51,076 bases of DNA from Euzebya sp. (GCF_964222135.1 NZ_CAXQBR010000098.1:1-51076), one strand, 5' to 3'; shown: positions 33,757 through 43,805, numbered from the stretch's first letter. The notes: generated from the letters alone by a model not told the origin. A program made the numbers and translations.

Positions 33757-36700
33757 TCACGGCAACCGCCCGCACACCTCCCCCGCGACGCGGCCACCCA
33801 GCCTGCAGCGCGCCGAGCGGGTGACCACATCGGCGATCGCGTTCTCCGACCCGAGGGCGTTGGCGCTGATGTTGGTGCCGACCACCTCGCCGGTCGACAG
33901 GTCCACCGACGTCTGCCCGCCCAACGGCCCGAGCTGCCCCTGGAAGCGACCGTCCAACCGCCCACAGGAGTCCAGGCGGACGTGGCCGGTGCCGGCCGCG
34001 GGGCCGCACTCCACCCCTCCCTCGACGTAGATCGCGGTGCCGTCGTCCTGCGCGCCCTCGTTGGAGAGCGCGAAGCCGCCTCCGGCACCGAACCCGACCT
34101 CACCGCACAGGGAGACCGCGTCGCTGTCGAGGCACAGCGAGATGCCGCCGCCGACGCCGCCGTAGGCGCTGAACCCGAAGCAGATCAGCCCCGTGGGATC
34201 GCGGCGGGCGACCGGATCACCGCCGACGTAGGCGTACAGGTCGACCTGCCCGCCGTCGAGCAGGAGCGGGTCGCGAGCCATCCACCGCCCGGTGAGGGGC
34301 TCGTAGTCGCGGTGGCCGAAGCGGACCAGACCGGTGAGGGGATCCTCGATCCCGCCGGCGAAGCCGAGCACGAGCCCGGGCACCTCGACCGGCGTCTCGC
34401 CCGGCAACGCCATCCCCCAGACGTCCCTGGCCGGCAGCGGCGTCGTCGTGTCGCCGTCCACCGGCCGGACCGCGATCGGCGTGCCGACCTGGTCGACGGC
34501 GACGACGGACCGCTCGACGTCGCCGGCCACGTGGCGGTCCATGGCGACGAGAACCCGTCGTCGTCGTAGCGGTAGATCGTCAGCACCCCGTCGGGCCCGA
34601 CGGAACCGGAGACCTGGAGGGCGTCGGAGGGGTTGGCGTACAGGTAGGTCGTGGTGGTGCCGCCCGCGGTCCGTGCGACCCGGCGGTGAAGCGCGTCGTA
34701 GGCGTAGGTGACCTCGGTGCCGTCGACCACGGCCCGCAGGAGCTCACCGACGGCAGACCACTCGAAGGTGTCGTCGCCGCGCACCACGTCGGTGCGACGC
34801 GGCTGGCCGCCCGCCGTGCTGCTCCGCTCGGCGGTGGTGCGCGCCCCGTCGGCGTCGTAGGCGTAGGCCTCGACGACGTCCCCGCCATCGGTCACGGTCA
34901 CCAGCTGCCCGTCGGCGTCGTAGCCGTAGGTCAGCGTGCGGGGCGCGGCATCCGCGATCTGCACCGTCCGGGAGGCGATGCGCCCGGCCGCGTCGAACGT
35001 CACCGCGTTGTCGGCCACGCCGACACCGCCGACCGTCGCGGTCCGCTAGACCTGGCGCGCAAGCGCGTCATAGCCGAACGTCACCGACATCCCGTCGGTC
35101 GCCGTGACGGCGCCGAGGGCCCTGCCCGGTCCGGTGCGCTCGTGGACGAGGTCGCCGACACCGGTCAGCTGACCGTCTGCGTCCCGGCTGATCAACCAGT
35201 CGACCTCGGCGCCGCCGGCGGCGAGCTGCAGCCGGGTGAGGAACCGGTCGGCGTCGTAGGCGTAGTCGACCTCGGCCTCGGCCGCGCCGCTCAGGACCAA
35301 CGACGTCGGCAGCCCGCCGTCGTAGCCGTGGGCCATCACCTGGGCCGGGCCGACCGCCGGGTCGCGACTCATCGACGCCGGGCGGTCCGTCTCGTCGTCG
35401 TAGGCGAAGTCGATGGTCGCCGCCGGGTAGGTCAGCCCGGCTGGTCGGTCGGCGGCGAAGGACTGCGTGATCGCGTCCCCTGACGGCAGGGACCGCTCGA
35501 CCAGCCGGTGGTCCTCGTCGTAGGTCCGGCGGTAGGTGCCGGTCGCGGGCGGGGTCGCGGCGGTGCGCATCCCGACGGCATCGACGTCGAGGTCGAACGT
35601 CGCCCCCGAGGGGGTGGTGAGCCCGATCTGCCGGCCGGCGGCGTCGTGGTCGACCTCGATGACGCGCCCGACGTCGGGCCCGTCGGCTGAGGGCATCTCG
35701 GTGCGGACGACGCGGTTGGCGGCCTCGTGGACCCACCGGGTGGTGCGTCCGAGCGCGTCGGTGCTCGATTCGCGCCGACCCAGCGCGTCGTAGGCGTAGG
35801 TCCAGGACTGGTCGCCGCGGGTGACGGACGCCAGCTGGCCGTCGGCGTCGTAGGCGAAGGAGGTGGGGGCCACCCCGGCTGCCGGGATCTCGGACGTGGG
35901 GCGCTCGAGCTGGTCGACGACGGTGGTCCGCTGCACCCCTTCTGCGGAGGTCTGGACCGTCTGGCCGCCGGCGGGCTCGCCGTCGCCGTCCCGCGTGCGC
36001 GTCCACGTGCCCGTGGTCGTCCGTCCGTTGGTCGTCACGATCTCGGTGAGCACCTCGAGCCCGAACGGGTCGTCGAGGATGGGCGGGTCCGTCCCGCGCG
36101 ACACCGTCGTCGTGGTGGTGAGCCCGTCCGGGCTCGTCACGGTCGTCTCGCGGTCGACGGGCGCGGCCATGCCGAACCGGCCGTCGGCGGCGGTGCGCTG
36201 CACGATGGTGGTGCCATCGGGTTGCACCGTCGTGCGGGTTCCGTCAGGTGTGGCCGTCGTCGTCGTGATCGCTCCGGCGGGGTCCACGAGGGTGCTGGTG
36301 GAGCGACCGCGCAGTACCCGCTGGGAGTAGACGGTCTGGAGACCCTCCGCGGTGGTGAGGACGACGTCGCTGCCGGTGTCGGAGACCGTGCGGGCGAGCA
36401 GGGTGACGCCGCCGACCGGGTCGCGATCGGCGACGAGCAGGCCCGTCGGGTCGTACTCGTACATGTGCCGGCCGCCGACGGGGTCGACCATCGCGGTGAG
36501 CAGGCCACCCCCCGTGGTCTCGGGCGCCGGGTCGGCGTCGTCGTCGTACTCGAGGGCGACGGCGCCGCCCGCGGGGTCGGTGACGCGGGTGAGGTAGCCG
36601 GATGATCCCGTGACCAGCTCGGTGCGCTGGCCGAAGGGTCCGACGACCGCGGTCGCGCGTCCGTCGGCATCCCGTTCGATGGTGGTCGTCGTCCCCTCCC

Positions 36701-38757
36701 CCACGAGGTCGTGCTGGGTGACGGCTGTCAGCAGGCCGTCGGTGTAGGCGAAGGTGCGGACGACCTCGCCCGTGCGGGCCAGCCGGGTGGTCAGGTGCCG
36801 TCCCTCGGCGTCGAAGGTGTAGACCTCCCGGCCGTCGTCGCTCGGGATGAGGACCTCCTCCGCCCCGTAGCCCGGCAGCGCCGGGGTCACGCGGAACAGC
36901 TCGGTGTCCGCGTCGCCGGTTCCCTCGAACTCCTGGCACCCCGTGGCAGCGACCGCGGGTGCGGCGCGTGCGACGACCAGCAGCGCGGCCACGGCGACGG
37001 CTGCCACCGCGACCACCCCGAGGACGGTCGTGCCGATCGGGCGCGGCTCCGCGACGCCGGTGCGCAGGCACAGGGCCAGGGACGCGACGGCCAGGAGCGC
37101 CAGGACGGCCACCGCGGTCGGGACGCTGACGGCGTCACCCCCAGCGCCTGGTGGGAGCGCCCGCAGCTCGGACGGCAGGCAGTCCTGGTCGGCCCGTACG
37201 AGCAGGACGGCGCCATCGGGCATGGCGATGGCGGTGCTCGTGTCGAGGTGGACCTGGGTGGGCGGGGTCCCGACGGGCGCCCCTCCGGCGGACTGCTCGC
37301 CCCCTCCGGCGAAGGTGGTGAGCGTCCCGTCGACGTCGACCACGTACGTGCGGCCGTGTCCCGCGTCGACGACCAACAGGCGCCCGTCGGGCGCGACCTC
37401 GACGTCGCTGACGGTGGCCAGCGAGACCTCGGTGGCCGGGACCCCGGTGCCATCGTCGAGCGACGAGCAGGGACCGGGCTCGCACGTGCCCCCGCCGACG
37501 ACCGTGGTGAGGACCCCGGCGGTGTCGAGTGAGAGGACGCGCCCGGACCCCTCGTCCTCCCCCACCGCCAGAAGGACGGCGCCGTCGGGGCGGACGGCGA
37601 GGGCGCGGATGGGCGGGAGGGGCGCGTTGCGCGCCACGACGGTCCCCGCGGGCACCTCGTCGGGTGCGGCACAGTCGCCGGGCGCACAGGTGGTGCCGTC
37701 CCCGGCGATGGTGCGCATCACCCCGCCGGTCGAGATCTCGCGGAGCACCCACGCGACCCCGTCAGCGGTCTGCCAGCGATCGGCGACGAGCACGACGCCG
37801 TCGGCCGTCACGGCCAGTGCGGTCGGGTCGATGGCACCCGACGTCCCGAGTCCGAAGTCGCCGTTGGCGGTGACGAACGGAGCGCCGTCCTCGGGCTCCC
37901 CGGGCAGCAGCGTCCCGTCGTCGGATCCGGGCATCGTCCCGTCCCCCGCCACGGTGGTGATCGTCCCGTCGGGCGCGACGCGGCGGACCGCCCGCCCTCC
38001 CTCCTCCGCGATGACGAACCCGCCGTCAGGTGTCACCGCGACCGCGACGGGGTCCTCCAGCTCCACCTCCGTCGCGAGGGCCGTGCCGTCGGCGTCCTCC
38101 TGTGCGAACCCGGCGACGTCCTGCGGCACGCCGGCGACGACCTCGACCGTGGCGCCGTCGGGGGCGATGCGCCGGATCACGTCATCCTGCGGGTCGGCCA
38201 CCAGCACCGAGCCGTCCGGGAGGGCGTCGGCGGCAGCGGAGCCCTCCACCGCGGCGAACCGGCGGATGCCGCCCACCGCGAGGACCTCGGCGGCGCGGAG
38301 GCTTCCGTCGCCGCGCTCGAGCACGCGCGCGACGGGGTCGAAGCGGTGGTGCACGTCGAGGGTCCACCCGCCGATGCCCTCCGCCCGGGCATCGCGCACC
38401 GCCGGCAGCACCACGTCGTGGACGACCTGCTCGGTGTAGGTCCGCCGGACCTCGGTGCGCCGGACGCGGCAGCCCGGGTGTTGGCGCTCCCACTGGCGGC
38501 ACTCCCACGTGCCCCGCGTGATCCGGTAGGTGTACTCGACGGGGTAGCTGATCGTGACCCGGGCGGGCTGGGCGCCGAGGGTGGGTCGACCGTAGGCGTC
38601 GAGCCCGTCGTACGTGAACGTCATGGCGAAGTCGGTGCCGGCGTCCTCGGGACGCAGCTGGTGGACGGACGACCGGCCCGCGACGTCGACGGTGACGGTG
38701 ACATCCCCGTCCTCGGGCAGGAACCGCCCGGCCGCCTCCAGTGGCGTGCACGCCCCG
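33757..38757 (-). pseudogene. RHS/YD-repeat polymorphic toxin-like gene, disrupted
   Basis: Reading the minus strand, the remnant starts abruptly at 38757 inside a domain (TFTYDGLDAYGRPTLGAQ). An NHL-type beta-propeller follows (repeats of DGxxLVAD and VAPDGxxTTVAGDG), then two membrane segments (37.05 kb), then many YD repeats. An in-frame TAG at 35046-35048 interrupts the frame; the same frame then continues to near 34,550, where it shifts. The RHS core GHRDYEPLTGRWMARDP with LYAYVGGDPV is in the other frame, followed by a Cys/Gly-rich variable C-terminus of about 140 residues ending at 33757. RHS proteins normally deliver such a C-terminal toxin. Three lesions mean it is no longer intact, unless the base calls are wrong. 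No dedicated immunity gene lies directly downstream. Confidence 0.85.
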
Positions 38758-39057
38758 ATGGCGGAGGCGGACGGGACGACCGTCGTCGCGCACCTGCTGC
38801 TCGGACTGGGACACCGACGCCGGGCCGCGCAGGTCCTCGGTCGAGTCCAGGCGGTCCTGACCAGCGCGGACATGGGCGACGGCAGGGCGCTGCCGGGCAT
38901 CGCCAGCACCCGGGCTCAGGTCATCGCGGCATTCGTCGACGACCCGGGCGGGTTGGAGGAGCTGATCGTGCACGGGGCGACGCTGACAACCGCCGAAGTC
39001 ATCGCCCTGACGGACCTGGATCGGACCGACCCACGAGAGGACGGGGCCGTCACCTGA
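38758..39057 (+). CDS. Gene fragment, unknown
   Basis: A 99-residue reading frame whose codons end almost always in G or C, unlike the opposite strand here. The sequence looks globular (VAHLLLGLGHRRRAAQVLG, then AFVDDPGGLEELIVHGATLT) but matches no family I know. The nominal ATG is at the very point where the RHS remnant begins on the other strand, and no ribosome-binding site is visible. It is probably the 3' end of a gene cut by a rearrangement. Confidence 0.5.
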   Translation: MAEADGTTVVAHLLLGLGHRRRAAQVLGRVQAVLTSADMGDGRALPGIASTRAQVIAAFVDDPGGLEELIVHGATLTTAEVIALTDLDRTDPREDGAVT

Positions 39058-39067
39058 CCGCTGGATC

Positions 39068-39110
39068 TGGTCGGGACGGCCGGATTCGAACCGGCGACCC
39101 CCGCACACAA
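39068..39110 (-). tRNA. 3' remnant of a tRNA gene (likely attachment site)
   Basis: On the minus strand a T arm with stem GCCGG/CCGGC and loop TTCGAAT is followed by CGTCCCG, a discriminator A and an encoded CCA. The matching 5' acceptor strand CGGGACG and a D arm are not found in the next 80 bases, so only the 3' part is present. The amino acid cannot be determined. Truncated tRNA 3' ends are the usual att scars of integrative elements. Confidence 0.7.
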
Positions 39111-39167
39111 AAGGCCTGGTCAGAGACCTTTTCGGTCATCAAGAACTGGCTGTGGATGCCTTGGTTT

Positions 39168-39196
39168 GATGCGGAGGACGGGATGGCCTCCGCATC
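39168..39196 (-). terminator. Hairpin downstream of the Imm26/RraB-like gene
   Basis: GATGCGGAG and CTCCGCATC form a perfect nine-base stem with an 11-base loop, 86 bases beyond the stop of the minus-strand gene. There is no long T tract. Confidence 0.4.
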
Positions 39197-39281
39197 ATCG
39201 ATCCTAGCGGATGCTGGTCCTCGGAGGCGTCGCTTCCGGTCGTTTCGGGTGGGTAGGTGCGGGCCGGGGGCCGGCCAACGG

Positions 39282-40322
39282 CTAGCCCGATCCCAACGGT
39301 CCCACCTCATGCCCGTCGTACTCCACTCCCGCTCGAGCGGCCAGTTCCTCCAACCGCTCGGCCTCCGCGTCCACGTCGTCGCCTTCGGTGAAGACATGGA
39401 TCCCCCACTCACCGGCCCTCGGACCCTCGCGAACGTCAACGCTCGTGGCGTCGACCACCGACGACACGGATTCAGCGAACTGGCGCGCGACGTCGGCGCT
39501 CGTTGCATACACGAAGTGATGTACAGGGATCGGTGTGGGAGATGACTCCGACCCACCAACCCTCTGCTCCGCTTCAACGGCTCCCAGATAGTCGACATCG
39601 CCAGCCCGGCTGAGTTCGCGCAAAGTCAACGAATCCCGGACTGCGTCACGAGCCGGTGCGACGACGCTCATCCGAGGACGTCCTTCCAACCACGACCCGA
39701 CACGGACGTTGTCGAACGGGAACAACTCCCACAGGTGCCTCAACGTCGCTTCCGCCACGTCGACGCCGACGTGCAGGAGGTGGGAGACCATTTCGGAGGA
39801 GAACTGCTCAGCGCCTTCAACGGGCAGCACGGGCGTCGGCGGTTCCTGGTAGTTCCGCCTCCAGAGCTCGTGCATCTCAGCCACGCCGTCGCGCGGGGTC
39901 CAGCCCTGCTGGATCCGACGCGCGATCTCCTCGTAGCCAGCTATCTCGTACGGCGAGTGGTCGCGGATCGACTCAACCGATGCCGGCGTGTGGACGCCGG
40001 TCATCGGATCGACTGTTCCCCATTGCGCGTCGAACGGCTGTGTCCAGTCACGTCGATAGCTGCGATAGCGAATCGCGACGCCGTCGGGAACAGGGTGAAC
40101 ACCACAGTCGCGTAGTCCCGAATCGTTCGGGAGGATTGGCTCCCAGGCGAGCCACAGCTCCGGTTGCCGAACCAGTTCAGGGATGCGGGGTCGGTGTCCA
40201 TGCACGCCCGGCAAGGTTCTGCACATGCTCATGCCCAGTACGTCGGTACCGAGGAACTGCAGGTAGACCAGACCGACGTTGGTAGCAACCTCGATCACCC
40301 GGCCATGCTGCAGCAGGACCAT
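39282..40322 (-). CDS. Two-domain protein: Imm26-like N-terminus, RraB-like C-terminus (copy 1)
   Basis: A 346-residue protein. Residues 1-90 resemble immunity protein 26 (GRVIEVATNVGLVYLQFL, then CRTLPGVHGHRP and ELVRQPELWLAWEP). A block at about 100-175 includes VDPMTG and GWTPRDGVAEMHELW. The last 75 residues (HHFVYATSADVARQF, EWGIHVFTEGDDVD and ARAGVEYDGHE) resemble RraB, the inhibitor of RNase E. Its paralogue at 48826 shares both ends but lacks about 65 residues in the middle. A GGGAGG site stands four bases before the ATG. It lies just inside the presumed island, next to the RHS wreck. Function is unknown; an immunity role is an inference from the N-terminal domain. Confidence 0.75.
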   Translation of the reverse strand: MVLLQHGRVIEVATNVGLVYLQFLGTDVLGMSMCRTLPGVHGHRPRIPELVRQPELWLAWEPILPNDSGLRDCGVHPVPDGVAIRYRSYRRDWTQPFDAQWGTVDPMTGVHTPASVESIRDHSPYEIAGYEEIARRIQQGWTPRDGVAEMHELWRRNYQEPPTPVLPVEGAEQFSSEMVSHLLHVGVDVAEATLRHLWELFPFDNVRVGSWLEGRPRMSVVAPARDAVRDSLTLRELSRAGDVDYLGAVEAEQRVGGSESSPTPIPVHHFVYATSADVARQFAESVSSVVDATSVDVREGPRAGEWGIHVFTEGDDVDAEAERLEELAARAGVEYDGHEVGPLGSG

Positions 40323-40460
40323 GCACCCTCCCGACGGTCGAGTTCGCTTCTACCCCCATCGGCGTCCAGTGCCCGACGGGACGCGACGGAGCCCCCCTGG
40401 GATCGTATCCGTGAGCAACCTCCGATGGGCGGTGTGCGTGGACGTGGTGTGGTTGACGGC

Positions 40461-40970
40461 ATGACCAAGACGGCGGCGGCAGAAGACGTCGCTGCCTTCG
40501 AGCACGTGTACCGGTCGGCGTACGCCGGCACGGTCCGGGCTGCGATCGGGTTGTGCGGTGACAGGCACGAGGCCGAGGAGGTCGCCCAGCAGGCCTGGAC
40601 CAACGCCTACCGGCGACATCTGCGGTCTCCGCTCGAGGACGTCGTGCCGTACGTCCACCGGGCGGTGGTGAACGAGGTCCGCAGTCGCGCACGACGCGCA
40701 GCCGTCGTGCGTGCCCACGCACGACTCCGCCGCCCGGGCGTCGCAGTGGCCGACGCCTCGGACGCGGTCGCGGACCGATTGGTGCTCGCACCCCTGCTGG
40801 CGCGGCTGCCGCTCAGGATGCGCGCCGCCGTGGTGCTGCGGGTGGTGGCTGACCTCTCCGTCGCACAGACCGCGACCGTGCTGGACATCACCGAGGGCGC
40901 AGTGAAGTCCGCCACCTCGCGCGGCCTGGCCCGACTCCGCGCGCTGCAGGAGGAGACGACGGATGGTTGA
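40461..40970 (+). CDS. ECF-type RNA polymerase sigma factor (SigE-like)
   Basis: A 169-residue sigma-70 family protein with region 2 at about 10-75 (FEHVYRSAYAGTVRAAIGLCGDRHEAEEVAQQAW) and region 4 at about 105-160 (LPLRMRAAVVLRVVADLSVAQTATVLDITEGAVKSATSRGLARL). No regions 1 or 3. The ATG at 40461 is chosen because earlier in-frame codons overlap the preceding gene's start. The next gene overlaps its end by eight bases and encodes a membrane protein, the standard layout of an ECF sigma factor with its anti-sigma partner. Promoters it recognises cannot be read from the window. Confidence 0.92.
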   Translation: MTKTAAAEDVAAFEHVYRSAYAGTVRAAIGLCGDRHEAEEVAQQAWTNAYRRHLRSPLEDVVPYVHRAVVNEVRSRARRAAVVRAHARLRRPGVAVADASDAVADRLVLAPLLARLPLRMRAAVVLRVVADLSVAQTATVLDITEGAVKSATSRGLARLRALQEETTDG

Positions 40971-42420
40971 CCCAGGATCCCCGCGACTAGCCAGCGACCC
41001 CACCGCGCGGGCACTGCGCGACGAGCTCGCAGCCGTGCACGTCGACACCCCCGCACTCGACGACCTGGTCGCCGACGTCGGCCGCGCCGGACCGCACCGG
41101 GCTCGGCGTGTGCCGGGTGCGGCGGTCATGGGTGTGGCCGCGGCGGTTGTCGTCCTGCTGGTCGCCGTCGTCGGGCTCGTTTCCCGACCGGCCGATGAGT
41201 CGGTGCAGCTGGGCACACCCCCGCCCGCCGCGCAGCCGACGACCGCTCCTGCTCCCGTGGACGCCGTCGAGCTCCTCGGAACCTCCTACCGGTCCGTCGA
41301 CGAGCTCCCCGACGCCCCCCTCCCCGACGCCACGTTGACCCTGCTTTTCCAGGACCCCACTACCGATGACGCCGAACCTTCAGGTGGCGATGTGATGCTC
41401 GGTTTCGGCACCCATCCGGGGTGCAACGGCGGCACCGTCGCCATCGAGCTGGACGACGATGGAACCATCCACACCGTCAGCTCCGTCATCTCGACCGCCG
41501 CGGGATGCCCTGACGACGAGACCGCGATGGACCGCTGGGCGACGGACCTCATCACCGGCCAGCCGACGCTCCTCGGCGTCGGCGAGGATCGCCTCCGGCT
41601 CACCACCACGGACGGGGTCGCCATCGACCTCGTCCGCCAGGCGCCCGGGTGGGTCGCCACCGCGACACCCGCCCCGGACACGATCGGCGAGCCGCCGCCC
41701 GCATCGGTCCCGCCGACGGCCAACGCCACGGACGCGGACGGCGACCCCATCGCGGCAGAGATGCTGGTCGGCCACATGATCGGCGAGGGCGCGGGTCTCG
41801 GCTACGTCGTCCGGCCCATCCAAGGCGCGCTGGTCATCCCACCCGACGGTGTCGTCGCCCGCCATTGGGATGGGCAGGCCTGGCAGGCGACACCGAGCGA
41901 GCGGTTCGGCGTCAACGCGGACGCGGGGCTGCAGGCAGGACGGCCGTTCCCGGCCGGGGTCATGCCCGACGCCGGCGCGGAGGGCTTCGAGCCCGGTTGG
42001 TATGAGGTGCAGGCCACCGTCGTGTCGCGCGGCGAGTCCGAGCCGCCTGCCACGCTCACCATCGGGACCCGCGTTATCGTCCCTCCACCCGACGCCGACC
42101 TCTCCACCCTCGCCGACGTCCTGCCAACCCACACGACCGCCACCTCCGGTGACCAGACCGTCGAGATGGCCATCGACAACGGCACGCTCACCATCGCCAG
42201 CGCCGGCTCCCCCCACGTCACGCTGCCCGACGTCCGCGTCAGCCGCTACGACGCCCGAGGGTGGATCCCAGGTCCAACGGTCGTACCCCAGGGCACCAGC
42301 CTCGATCCAGGACAATCGATCGACATCGCACTGGACCCCCTGCTCGACGGCGCGGACGCGCTCCGAATCGAGATCGGCGTCCTGGAGCCGCTCTACGCCG
42401 CCCTCGAGTACGTCGGCTGA
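40963..42420 (+). CDS. Membrane protein with META (HslJ-like) domain, probable sigma partner
   Basis: A 485-residue protein. A cytoplasmic N-terminus of about 50 residues precedes one membrane helix (about 51-72), a Pro/Thr/Ala linker, and then a META-type domain near 100-225 (LLGTSYRSVDEL, FGTHPGCNGGTVAIEL, STAAGCPD and GEDRLRLTTTDG). The rest is an extracytoplasmic beta-rich region with no family I know. The start overlaps the sigma gene by eight bases. Location and topology fit an anti-sigma factor or its sensor, although no zinc-binding HxxxCxxC motif is present in the N-terminus, so the anti-sigma role is not certain. Confidence 0.83.
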   Translation: MVDPGSPRLASDPTARALRDELAAVHVDTPALDDLVADVGRAGPHRARRVPGAAVMGVAAAVVVLLVAVVGLVSRPADESVQLGTPPPAAQPTTAPAPVDAVELLGTSYRSVDELPDAPLPDATLTLLFQDPTTDDAEPSGGDVMLGFGTHPGCNGGTVAIELDDDGTIHTVSSVISTAAGCPDDETAMDRWATDLITGQPTLLGVGEDRLRLTTTDGVAIDLVRQAPGWVATATPAPDTIGEPPPASVPPTANATDADGDPIAAEMLVGHMIGEGAGLGYVVRPIQGALVIPPDGVVARHWDGQAWQATPSERFGVNADAGLQAGRPFPAGVMPDAGAEGFEPGWYEVQATVVSRGESEPPATLTIGTRVIVPPPDADLSTLADVLPTHTTATSGDQTVEMAIDNGTLTIASAGSPHVTLPDVRVSRYDARGWIPGPTVVPQGTSLDPGQSIDIALDPLLDGADALRIEIGVLEPLYAALEYVG

Positions 42421-42442
42421 CCCCACCGACCTCCTCCGCGGC

Positions 42443-42769
42443 CTACGTCGACGGGGAGCCCCGCTCGCGATCGTCGACCGCTGCTGCTCGAGTGATGGTC
42501 CACCACCCGAGGACCCCGAAGGCGATGAATGCCCCCGCGTAGAACAGGGCCATGCCCGTCCGTCCTCGCACCATCCAGATCGGGCCCGGGATCGCCCAGA
42601 CGGCCCCATGGAGAACACCCCACAGGACGGGGTGGCGCTTCAACCACGCCGACGAGCGCGCACCCCACCGGAGGTCCCGGTCCGTGGTCGCTGCCCATGC
42701 GAACACTCCCATGACGAGGACGAACGCAAGGGGGCCTGCAACGAGGAGCACGACCTGCCACCACCTCAT
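42443..42769 (-). CDS. Small membrane protein, unknown
   Basis: A 108-residue protein with three hydrophobic helices (about residues 4-28, 45-66 and 72-92) and a charged C-terminus. I choose the ATG at 42769 because GGAG lies six bases upstream and the hydrophobic run begins directly after it; the frame remains open 75 bases further. No family is recognised. It converges on the META-domain gene. Confidence 0.65.
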   Translation of the reverse strand: MRWWQVVLLVAGPLAFVLVMGVFAWAATTDRDLRWGARSSAWLKRHPVLWGVLHGAVWAIPGPIWMVRGRTGMALFYAGAFIAFGVLGWWTITRAAAVDDRERGSPST

Positions 42770-43186
42770 TGCGACTCCGCGTCCATGACTGACCTTCCTC
42801 GGTGCTGCGGTGACCGTCCTACCCCCGAGACGGAACGATGGCACAGCCGGACGTCATGGAGTCGGTCGGGCAGGCCATCGCAGGTCTGACGTCCCGGGCG
42901 ATGACCACAGCACCTCTGGGTCCGCGGACGGTCGACGCACGGTCTGGGTTGGACCCGACGCGCTCCATGCCACCCGACTTCACCGCGCATGCCAGTCCCC
43001 GGCGTGCGCGTAGCCTGTTGATAGGGCGAGTTCAGCGCCGCCACCGGCAGGAGAGCAGCCGTTCCCGCATGCGTGGTCGCCCTGTTGATAGGGCACGTTC
43101 TGCCGCCGGCTCGGAACCATGAGCACCCGGGCCGGTTTGTGCCTCACCATGGAACGTCTCGCGTGGAGGTCACGTCTGACACGGCA
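42770..43186. other. Intergenic stretch of 417 bases
   Basis: I see no convincing gene here. Its right half carries the CCTGTTGATAGGGC pair and one core of the island repeat family. Reading frames in it are short and lack start signals. Confidence 0.55.
43014..43105. repeat. Island repeat, type A copy
   Basis: CCTGTTGATAGGGC occurs at 43014-43027 and 43081-43094, and between them is GAGAGCAGCCGTTCCCG (43051). The second CCTGTTGATAGGGC forms a hairpin GCCCT-GTTGAT-AGGGC. A variant of the same arrangement recurs at 50189-50229. Confidence 0.65.
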
Positions 43187-43636
43187 ATGTGGGCCCGACT
43201 ACTCGTACTCAGCTCGTTGCTGGTACTGACCGCGTCCTGCACGACGGTGACCGCGCCGACAAGAACGGCGGAGGTCGAGCCGGTCTTCACCGGTGGCGAA
43301 TCCCTGCAGACGCTCCTGCCCACGGCGGGCGAGGGCGCCTTCGAAGAGCTGCGGGAACGGCTGGCGGTCTTCGAACGCAACCGCTATGGCCAGGAGTGGA
43401 CCACAACCGACCTGCTCCTCGGTCTCGTCGGCGATCTCGGTGATCTGGCCAAGCTCGTCCAAGCACACGAAGGCAAACGGGATGTCGCAGACCTCGACCG
43501 AGCCCTCGTCCACGAGCTCGGGGACTGCCTGTGGGCACTCATCGTCATCGCTGACCGACTCGGAGTGGACCTAGACGATGCGCTTCAGACGATGTCCAGC
43601 GACGTCCACCGCTGGCTGGACGACCAGGCGCAGTGA
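43187..43636 (+). CDS. Putative lipoprotein with MazG-like domain
   Basis: A 149-residue protein. The first 18 residues have a basic residue, a Leu/Val-rich core and the lipobox TASC, as in lipoproteins. Residues 45-140 resemble the MazG nucleotide pyrophosphohydrolase fold: LLLGLVGDLGDLAKLVQ, where the first metal motif uses Asp rather than Glu, and HELGDCLWALIVIADRLGVDLDDAL, where ExxD is intact. MazG enzymes hydrolyse NTPs in the cytosol, so a lipid-anchored export form is odd. A GTG at 43163 is an alternative start and would place the hydrophobic segment inside a longer leader. An island repeat copy begins 27 bases after the stop. Confidence 0.65.
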   Translation: MWARLLVLSSLLVLTASCTTVTAPTRTAEVEPVFTGGESLQTLLPTAGEGAFEELRERLAVFERNRYGQEWTTTDLLLGLVGDLGDLAKLVQAHEGKRDVADLDRALVHELGDCLWALIVIADRLGVDLDDALQTMSSDVHRWLDDQAQ

Positions 43637-43663
43637 GTCTGGAGGCTGACGGATCACTGACAG

Positions 43664-43690
43664 GATTCGAAGAGCAGCCGATACCCGAGG
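43664..43690. repeat. Island repeat, short copy
   Basis: AGAGCAGCCGATACCCGAGG follows GATTCGA. It shares the AGAGCAGCCGNTNCCCG core with the other copies and lies between the MazG-like gene and the end of the large NTPase gene. Confidence 0.55.
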
Positions 43691-43805
43691 TTGGCCAGTC
43701 GCGCCTTAACCCGCCACGGACGTGCAGCGGTCACGGCCAGAGGCGCGACCCACGCGCATAGCGCCCAGTCGCGTGATGCCCGTGCGGTCAGGTTGGCTCG
43801 TCGGG

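Noticed and set aside
35046-35048. TAG as a programmed recoding site in the RHS gene
   Set aside because: No suppressor or recoding element is visible, and a second lesion lies downstream. Decay or sequencing error is simpler.
38758-38909. N-terminal extension of the RHS frame to an ATG at 38909
   Set aside because: In this stretch the codon bias supports the plus strand; the RHS product becomes Arg/Ser/Pro/Cys-rich noise, so the RHS gene is considered 5'-truncated at about 38757.
39068-39150. A complete tRNA gene on the minus strand
   Set aside because: No 5' acceptor strand CGGGACG, D arm or anticodon stem is found upstream of the T arm.
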